Shown here: positions 55,262 to 61,486 of the stretch, piece by piece
Layout of the letters: every line of letters starts with the position of its first letter
Position numbering within the stretch: the first letter of the stretch is position 1
Assembly: GCA_964632845.1 (NCBI GenBank)
Contig: CAZWDU010000003.1
Span: forward strand, 124,001-188,000
Direction of reading: 5' to 3'
DNA from: JAOZHU01 sp964632845
GTDB lineage: Archaea > Thermoproteota > Bathyarchaeia > Bathyarchaeales > Bathycorpusculaceae
Length of the DNA: 64,000 nucleotides
The notes under the pieces: generated by a model
The model's input: only the letters and a program-made list of their open reading frames with translations
The model's database searches: none
What the model was told of the DNA's origin: nothing
Made by a program: the position numbers and the translations under genes

Positions 55262-55540
55262 CTACCTCATGCCAACTGCGTCAAGGCAGGTTTTCACGAA
55301 GATTTCTTTCAAGCGGCTTACGTCAACAATGTATTTGTGCAGTTCCCCGCCTTTTCTCACAAGCAAAATTGGGGTTTCCATAATCTTGTGTTTTTCAGCT
55401 AGCTCAGGCTGTTCATCAACGTCAACTAGCTGAGCGGTAACTCCAACTTCGCATAAATAAGCAATGTTTTCAGTGAAAAGTTTTTGCGCTTCTGGGTCTC
55501 TTTTGCCTGAATAAAATATTCGTACAGACTCTAGTGCCAT
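55262..55540 (-). CDS. KaiB-like thioredoxin-fold protein
   Basis: A 92-residue protein with a thioredoxin-like fold related to KaiB: VRIFYSGKRDPEAQKLF, a central LVDVDEQPELAEKHKI and cis-proline strand METPILLV. No CxxC redox site. It lacks the KaiB C-terminal GDLSDREKV. The ATG at 55540 follows GAGG. It ends the kaiB-kaiC-cheC-like unit; a signalling adaptor is likely. Confidence 0.7.
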   Translation of the reverse strand: MALESVRIFYSGKRDPEAQKLFTENIAYLCEVGVTAQLVDVDEQPELAEKHKIMETPILLVRKGGELHKYIVDVSRLKEIFVKTCLDAVGMR

Positions 55541-55551
55541 TTTCCCTTTCC

Positions 55552-56172
55552 TCAAGTTTTCAAGTTTATTGTTAAATTCTTAGCAGTAGTTTTCAAAAGC
55601 TTTTCAAAGGTGACCGAATCAAAAAGCAGCATCAGTTGGCCTTCCACCGCGTTTGAAGCCCCACGGAACTTCCCGATTAAGAAAATATAGGATGTCTTAA
55701 CGGGTCCTTTTGAATAAATAGTTTCAGCTAAAGTTACTGTTCTGAAATGAGTTAATTTTGGGGGAGTTGAAATTATCCTAGTGTTCAGTAAATTGCTGAA
55801 CTCGGATAAATAGGTCAAAACGATAATGTTGCTAATTTCTGTAAACGCTGAGAGCTTCAGCTCATGCGAAAAATCGCCTTTCTGGTGGTATGTTTGCTTT
55901 ACTATAGTCAGCAATTTCGTAATGGACCTCAGCGGAAAAAATACGGCCGCCACGCCTTCAAGTGGCAACGAAATAGTTGAGTAGACGCCAAAGCACTTTT
56001 CTTTAGCGTCAATAACCACCATTTTTTCCTCAATTTTCGTATATTGAACATCGCCAAATTCTACAAAGGCGTCCTCGCCGGTTAGTTCAGCGAGAGCAAC
56101 GCGTATTTTCTTTGAACTTTCCAAAGCGAGTTTTTTGAAGAATAAATCCTTGTCAATGTCTGCGTTATGCAC
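55552..56172 (-). CDS. CheC-like phosphatase family protein
   Basis: A 206-residue protein with the CheC/FliY fold. The helix KLSAFTEISNIIVLTYLSE matches the SxxxExxN phosphatase motif; the other helix (LALESSKKIRVALAEL) is degenerate. The start is GTG, sharing one base with the kaiC stop (TAGTG). Candidate to dephosphorylate CheY or another receiver, linked here to kaiC. Confidence 0.7.
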   Translation of the reverse strand: MHNADIDKDLFFKKLALESSKKIRVALAELTGEDAFVEFGDVQYTKIEEKMVVIDAKEKCFGVYSTISLPLEGVAAVFFPLRSITKLLTIVKQTYHQKGDFSHELKLSAFTEISNIIVLTYLSEFSNLLNTRIISTPPKLTHFRTVTLAETIYSKGPVKTSYIFLIGKFRGASNAVEGQLMLLFDSVTFEKLLKTTAKNLTINLKT

Positions 56173-57704
56173 TAGAGGTTTCCTTCTTTGCTCTGTTTGA
56201 TGAACTCTTCTTCTGGGCTAAAGCTTACGTCTATTTTTCTAGCACTTCCACTTAACAGGTTTTCAAAGCCTCTGAAGGGACCTATTACGTTCATGCCTGT
56301 TTTGCCTATTTCGAACTCTGTTAACTCCTTTACGTGGGGCGATCCTCTCGCCTTTAAGACCGTTAAGAGCCTTCGCATTGTTCCTCCAAGCTCAACATAT
56401 TTCAGAATAACGATGTTATCTGTTGCCGTCGACAAGTGAGCTTCAGTTATCTGCGATATGCCCAAAAGCTCGCTTGTGGTGTTTGCGAGAAACGACGTGC
56501 AATCATGCATCTTCAGAAACGCATTTAAGCCAACTACGAATTCCCTGAATTTCCCTGGTTCATAAATCCTCTGCAAGGCAGACAAGCTGTCAAGAGCAAC
56601 TCTTTTCGCCTTTGTTTTTGCGACCAAACTCTGAATTATCTTCAAATATTGTTCTGCTTTCAAATCTTCGGGATAGTGGCAGATAAGCTGAACAAGACCG
56701 GCCTTTACGTATTTTTCTAGATCCCATCCAAATGAGTCAGCGTTTCTATAGAGCTGCTCAGGGCTTTCCTCGAACTCGATGAATAAGCATTTCTCGTTAT
56801 TTCTAGCGCCTTCCCTAATGAAGTGCATGATGCTTACTGTTTTGCCTGTTCCGCTTGCTCCAGTGACCAACGTGGTAGAGTTTTGGTAGACGCCTCCGTA
56901 AAGCATTTTATCCAAGCCTTGAATGCCCGTGCCAATCTTTTTCGTGAAGCCTTTTCCCCTTAACTCAGGTTTGGGTCTCGGGAAAACTTCCATACCTTGA
57001 TCACTTACAATAAGCGGAGCCTCAGTTGTTTCATGCGTTGAGCCCCTGAACTTAAGTATTTCAACGGTTCTTTCCCTATCGCCTTTTGGGGTAAGCCTGT
57101 TGTGAAGCAGAATAACGTTGTCAGAAACAAATTCCTCGACGCCAAACCGCGATACAGCGCCATCTTCAGTTGGCCTTTCCGCGGTCATTATCGACGTTAT
57201 CCCCATGGCTTTCAATTTTGCACCGACCCGGTAAAGCTCTCGCCGTATTATGGCAGTGTCCTCGTATCTCGGAAACAGAGCCGAAACCGAATCAATCGAA
57301 ACCCGCTCTGCGTTCACTTTCTTTACAGCATACTCAATCCTTGCGAGAAAAGCACTTAAATCGTATTTCCCAACTTCAATTTTGTCTGCTTCATCAGGAG
57401 AGGCGTCAACAAAAGCCCATTTCCCGTCCTTCATGAGCCCATTAATGTCCCAGCCAAAACTGCTCATGTTTTTGATTATGTCAAAAGGGCTCTCTTCAAA
57501 AGTTACGAAAATCCCGTTCTGCCCATGCTCTGAAATGCCTTTGCACAGAAACTGCGCAGCAAAAACGGTCTTTCCACTTCCAGAGGTTCCAGAAACAAGA
57601 GTTGTTCTTCCTTTGGGAATCCCCCCTTTCGAAATTTCATCAAATCCAGGAATACCCGAAGATACCTTTGATACGATTTTTGAACTATCTTTTATGTCTT
57701 TCAT
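56172..57704 (-). CDS. kaiC: KaiC, two-domain circadian-type ATPase/kinase
   Basis: A 510-residue tandem RecA-fold ATPase, near the 519 residues of cyanobacterial KaiC. CI has Walker A GTSGSGKT (39-46) and catalytic E70/E71. CII has GASGTGKT (282-289), E312/E313, and the phosphorylation loop ITEAHLSTATD with T420, S425 and T426 matching T426, S431 and T432 of Synechococcus. The C-terminal A-loop and KaiA-binding tail are replaced by a short acidic end, so KaiA-type stimulation is unlikely. Its start overlaps the kaiB stop by 4 nt. Expected substrates: ATP and its own CII residues. Confidence 0.92.
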   Translation of the reverse strand: MKDIKDSSKIVSKVSSGIPGFDEISKGGIPKGRTTLVSGTSGSGKTVFAAQFLCKGISEHGQNGIFVTFEESPFDIIKNMSSFGWDINGLMKDGKWAFVDASPDEADKIEVGKYDLSAFLARIEYAVKKVNAERVSIDSVSALFPRYEDTAIIRRELYRVGAKLKAMGITSIMTAERPTEDGAVSRFGVEEFVSDNVILLHNRLTPKGDRERTVEILKFRGSTHETTEAPLIVSDQGMEVFPRPKPELRGKGFTKKIGTGIQGLDKMLYGGVYQNSTTLVTGASGTGKTVSIMHFIREGARNNEKCLFIEFEESPEQLYRNADSFGWDLEKYVKAGLVQLICHYPEDLKAEQYLKIIQSLVAKTKAKRVALDSLSALQRIYEPGKFREFVVGLNAFLKMHDCTSFLANTTSELLGISQITEAHLSTATDNIVILKYVELGGTMRRLLTVLKARGSPHVKELTEFEIGKTGMNVIGPFRGFENLLSGSARKIDVSFSPEEEFIKQSKEGNL

Positions 57705-57988
57705 TCTTCATCATTCTCTATAGAAACTAAATCTAAGCCCAGCACAACCTTCTCTCTGTCACTCAGATCGCCAATAATCCGCCTTACTGGTAGCGGCAGT
57801 TTCCTTTCTAAAAGTGGAGTTGCCAAAATCTTTTCGTCTTCAGCGAGCTGCGGTTTTTTTGAAATATCAATAATTTTCAACGTATATTTTTTTTCTGTAC
57901 TTGCCGCCAAGAACTCTTCCAGATTCTTAATTGCTTTTTCACTGTTCGGAGTTCTGCCCGTTATGTACAGTTTCAATAGGTATGTCAC
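57701..57988 (-). CDS. kaiB: KaiB, canonical
   Basis: A 95-residue protein very close to cyanobacterial KaiB, with LKLYITGRTPNSEKAIKNL, KPQLAEDEKILATP and the C-terminal RRIIGDLSDREKVVLGLDL. KaiB is a fold-switching protein that binds the CI ring of KaiC. The start is GTG at 57988 with GGGTGA just upstream. It is the first gene of the kaiBC unit, downstream of the motif at 58038. Confidence 0.94.
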   Translation of the reverse strand: MTYLLKLYITGRTPNSEKAIKNLEEFLAASTEKKYTLKIIDISKKPQLAEDEKILATPLLERKLPLPVRRIIGDLSDREKVVLGLDLVSIENDEE

Positions 57989-58037
57989 TTATTTCACCCG
58001 TTAACCTAGTGCTGTTTCGTACAATCAACTATGCTGT

Positions 58038-58062
58038 GGCTGCATCTAAAGCTGATGTAACC
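58038..58062 (-). promoter_or_regulatory. shared 25-nt promoter motif, copy 3 (kaiB-kaiC)
   Basis: Minus-strand sense: GGTTACA-TCAGCT-TTAGAT-GCA-GCC, 49-55 nt before the kaiB start. It lies in the 114-nt gap behind cheA, consistent with a promoter for the kai unit separate from the che genes. Confidence 0.7.
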
Positions 58063-58102
58063 GCTTTTCTGCCAACAGAGTGACATGTCCACCGCTTTTT
58101 TC

Positions 58103-59728
58103 TCAATTAACAGTAACTGCATACGCTTTCTCCTTAACTACTGAATCAAACAAACCGTTCACATCTAGAATAAGAGCAGGTTTCCCATCGCCTAAAATCG
58201 TGAATCCAGCGAAGACCCTGCTTTGCCTCACCAACCTATCTAAAGGCTTGACAACGATGTTCTGCCTAGTCAGAAACTCATCAACACCTAAAGCCAGAAA
58301 CTCGTTCTCACGCTTCACAAGGGCAATCAAAACAGTATCAGCCCGTTCATGAGCAACCTCGAAAAACTCCTGCAGCCTCAACAGCGGCACGCTGCCCTCA
58401 GATAAAACAACAACTTCCTGCCCAAGCACGTTTCCAATAGCCTCAGCTTTCACCCTAACCAAACTTGCAACATTCGCCAAGGGAACAGCATAAACAACAT
58501 CCCCCACTTTCGTCAACAAAGCCGAAATAATAGCCAAAGTAAGCGGAAACTTTAACGTAACCTTCATGCCCTTTCCAGCCTGAGTGGCTACCTGAACAAT
58601 TCCGCCAAGGGACTCAATCGTCCGCCTAACCACATCAAGCCCGACACCTCTGCCAGAAACCTCCGTAACCTTCTCAGTTGTACTAAACCCGCTGTCAAAC
58701 AACAGCGCCACTGCTTCGCTGTGACCCAAATCTGCCGCTTCAGTTCTACTGATTACCCCCTTCTCCACTGCAACCCGCTTTATCAACTCATCATCTACGC
58801 CCGCGCCGTCATCCTCCACTTCAATAATCGCATACTCCTTCTCCCGTCTAGCAACCAACTTAATGGTTCCAGTCGCTGGTTTTCCCATTTTTTCGCGGTC
58901 TTTCGGCAATTCTATGCCATGATCCACCGCGTTCCTCAACAAATGAATTAAGGGTTCACCTAACTTATCCACAATCTTTCTGTCAAGCTCAATATCTGAG
59001 CCTTCAACCACAAAATTAACCTGTTTCTGCTCTTTTTTCGTCAAATCCCGAATCATTCTCGGAAATCTTTTAAATAGTTGCTCAACTTGAACGAGGCGAG
59101 CCTGCATAACAGTGTATTGCAAATCAGAAACAAGCCTGCCCATAGCATCTAAAGCAGTTGGTACATCCCGAAACTTTTCGGACGCATAAAGCTGATCTAG
59201 CAGCATCTTGTTAACCAATAACTCCTCTACGAGGTCCACCATCGTGTCCAACGTCTCAACCTTGACCTTTATCTCACGGACCTCCTCAATCGCCAAAGAC
59301 GCCTCGACCGACTTGGAACTTTCAAGAGCCTCTGACGTGGGCGACCCCTCAGGCGCAGACAGCAGCCCAGTCAACTTTGACAACAAACCAGCTACATCAG
59401 CCTCGGCTTGACCAGCAGAAATCAGCCTAAGAGAAAGCGCTACATTGTCAAAACACTCGTAAAACGTCCCAGCCATCTCGGGCGTCAGCTTCCGCTCATT
59501 CTTCCGCACTTTATCTAAACAATCTTCGACACCGTGGCACAGCTCTGCTAACTTGTTATAGTTCATAGTAGCAGCCATGCCCTTCAAATTGTGAGCAGCC
59601 CTGAACATCTCATTAATAGTTGCCTGGTCGAAAGGATTTTTCTCCAACTTCAATAAAGCATCATTCAAAGCCTGCAGGTTATCTTTTGCTTCACTCAAGA
59701 ACGCTTCGTGATATTCTGATAAAGGCAT
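58103..59728 (-). CDS. cheA: chemotaxis histidine kinase CheA
   Basis: A 541-residue kinase. P1/Hpt with H46 (AAHNLKGMAATMNY) at about 1-105, P3 dimerisation helices (VDLVEELLVNKMLLDQ) at about 165-230, P4 ATPase with HLLRNAVDHGIE and EVEDDGAGVD, P5 CheW-like domain (about 400-541). No P2 CheY-binding domain is evident between P1 and P3. It phosphorylates receivers in CheB and the CheY-CheC fusion. Confidence 0.95.
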   Translation of the reverse strand: MPLSEYHEAFLSEAKDNLQALNDALLKLEKNPFDQATINEMFRAAHNLKGMAATMNYNKLAELCHGVEDCLDKVRKNERKLTPEMAGTFYECFDNVALSLRLISAGQAEADVAGLLSKLTGLLSAPEGSPTSEALESSKSVEASLAIEEVREIKVKVETLDTMVDLVEELLVNKMLLDQLYASEKFRDVPTALDAMGRLVSDLQYTVMQARLVQVEQLFKRFPRMIRDLTKKEQKQVNFVVEGSDIELDRKIVDKLGEPLIHLLRNAVDHGIELPKDREKMGKPATGTIKLVARREKEYAIIEVEDDGAGVDDELIKRVAVEKGVISRTEAADLGHSEAVALLFDSGFSTTEKVTEVSGRGVGLDVVRRTIESLGGIVQVATQAGKGMKVTLKFPLTLAIISALLTKVGDVVYAVPLANVASLVRVKAEAIGNVLGQEVVVLSEGSVPLLRLQEFFEVAHERADTVLIALVKRENEFLALGVDEFLTRQNIVVKPLDRLVRQSRVFAGFTILGDGKPALILDVNGLFDSVVKEKAYAVTVN

Positions 59729-59743
59729 GATGTCACGTTACTC

Positions 59744-60784
59744 CTACAACAGGCGAATTATTCCCTGAGCAATCTCAAATAAGGGCAAAACGTAATCCGC
59801 ACTGCCTTCCCGCATTGCCTGCTTAGGCATCCCCCAAATCAGCGAGGTCGCTTCGTCCTGAACGATTGTTTTACCCTTTCTCGATTTTATGGCCTTCATA
59901 CCCTCTGCTCCGTCTTTTCCCATCCCAGTCAAAATAATCCCGACGACGTTTTCTCCGTAAACTTCAGCAACAGACAACATAGTGGCATCAATGGAGGGCA
60001 TACCATTGACAGCGGGGTTTTGATTCAAACTAAGGGCAACCGTCACTTTCCCTTTCACTTTTCTCTTTCTAAGCGTCATATTGAAGTCTCCAGGGGCAAC
60101 GTAAGCTTTTGATGGCGCTATTATATCGCCTTCCTCGGCTTCCTTCACTGGAACCTCAGAAATTTTATTCAGACGTTCAGCTAGGACTTTTGTGAATTTT
60201 GCAGGCATATGTTGAACAATAAGGATTGCCGCTGGGAAGTTTGAGGGAATTTCTGATATAATTTGCTCTAAGGCGGACGGCCCACCGCTTGATGCTCCGA
60301 TGACAATCACTCGCTCTTTTTCAATGGCGCCAAATTCTACGACGTGCTTAACTTGTTTTCTGGTAAGTATAGCTTTAATTTTTCTGGCATCAACTTTGGC
60401 AGCTTTGTTTATCTCTTCCGTCAGCTTATCTCTCACTTTTTCTATGTCATAAGAGACCACACCTGACGGCTTGAGAACAAAACCTAAGGCACCAGCCTCC
60501 AAGCAGTCAACAGTTACAGATGCGCCTTCTTCAGTGTATGCACTTAGCATTATCACAGGCGTGGGATGTTCACTCATGATGCGTTTAAGCGTGTCTAACC
60601 CGCTTGAACCAGGCATAAGAAAATCCAGTGTAACTACATCTGGCTTCAAAGTTTTAATTTTAGTTAGGGCTTCGTTGCCATCTTTTGCGGTGCCTATAAC
60701 CTGTATCCCCGGATGGGAGCTCAGCATGTCCGTTATCAGGGTTCGCATAAAGAAAGAATCGTCAACTACTAGCACTTTTATCAT
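59744..60784 (-). CDS. cheB: CheB protein-glutamate methylesterase
   Basis: A 346-residue protein. The receiver (1-120) has D8/D9 and D54. The methylesterase domain has catalytic Ser in GASSGGPSA, His in QHMPAKFT and Asp in GMGKDGAEGM. It demethylates receptors for adaptation. Start ATG; 15 nt before cheA. Confidence 0.95.
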   Translation of the reverse strand: MIKVLVVDDSFFMRTLITDMLSSHPGIQVIGTAKDGNEALTKIKTLKPDVVTLDFLMPGSSGLDTLKRIMSEHPTPVIMLSAYTEEGASVTVDCLEAGALGFVLKPSGVVSYDIEKVRDKLTEEINKAAKVDARKIKAILTRKQVKHVVEFGAIEKERVIVIGASSGGPSALEQIISEIPSNFPAAILIVQHMPAKFTKVLAERLNKISEVPVKEAEEGDIIAPSKAYVAPGDFNMTLRKRKVKGKVTVALSLNQNPAVNGMPSIDATMLSVAEVYGENVVGIILTGMGKDGAEGMKAIKSRKGKTIVQDEATSLIWGMPKQAMREGSADYVLPLFEIAQGIIRLL

Positions 60785-60871
60785 CGTGTTACCCGTCTGT
60801 TGCTAATTTTGGGACTAAAAAGGGATAAAAGGGAAATGCGGATGAGAGTAGTCAAGTGCAAGGTTACTGCT

Positions 60872-61474
60872 CTATGCTTTTGGGTTTTCAAGTTTTTCAG
60901 GGGTTGCATCCTTTTTCTTTGGCGTACTTTGGCGGTGTTCCTTTTCTGATACTTTAGCCAGTTCAACGAGTTCTTTTTCGGAGAGAACGTTTGCAAGGTT
61001 AAGGAAAATTATCAGTTTTTCTCCTCGGATCCCTATGCTTTTCAAGTATTCAGCGCCTATTTTTTTAGTCAGCATTTCTGGTGGAGCTTTCATGTTTTCT
61101 CTGGGCAGCCTGAGCACGTCGGTTACTTCGTCAACGAGTAGCCCGAATGTTCCTTCGCCAATTTCTGCTATCAAGATGTGCTTGCTGGCGTGTTCGTCAT
61201 CATCTCTTTTCATCTGGAATCTTTTTCCAAGGTCTATCACGCAGATGATTTTACTTCTTAGATTGATTACGCCTTTCAAAAATTCTGGGGCGTTGGGAAT
61301 CATTGTTATGGTTCCAGCTCTAACGATCTCTCTGACATCCAAGATTTCAACGCCGTATTCGTCTTTGCCGAGGGTGAAGACCACAAATTGATCTGCATTG
61401 CCCTCGGATATTGCGGCTGCTGTGTCCATTAACGTTGCAGTGTTTTCCATTGTTGACCCCGCCTTGCTTGGCAT
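60872..61474 (-). CDS. cheW: CheW coupling protein
   Basis: A 200-residue protein: N-terminal variable region, CheW core (VVFTLGKDEYGVEILDVREI, LKGVINLRSKIICVIDLGKR, VDEVTDVLRLP) and a charged C-terminal tail of about 35 residues (Lys/Glu/Pro-rich) that is longer than usual. It couples the receptor to CheA. It starts 13 nt after the receptor stop. Confidence 0.94.
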   Translation of the reverse strand: MPSKAGSTMENTATLMDTAAAISEGNADQFVVFTLGKDEYGVEILDVREIVRAGTITMIPNAPEFLKGVINLRSKIICVIDLGKRFQMKRDDDEHASKHILIAEIGEGTFGLLVDEVTDVLRLPRENMKAPPEMLTKKIGAEYLKSIGIRGEKLIIFLNLANVLSEKELVELAKVSEKEHRQSTPKKKDATPEKLENPKA

Positions 61475-61486
61475 TTCAGTTGCCTC

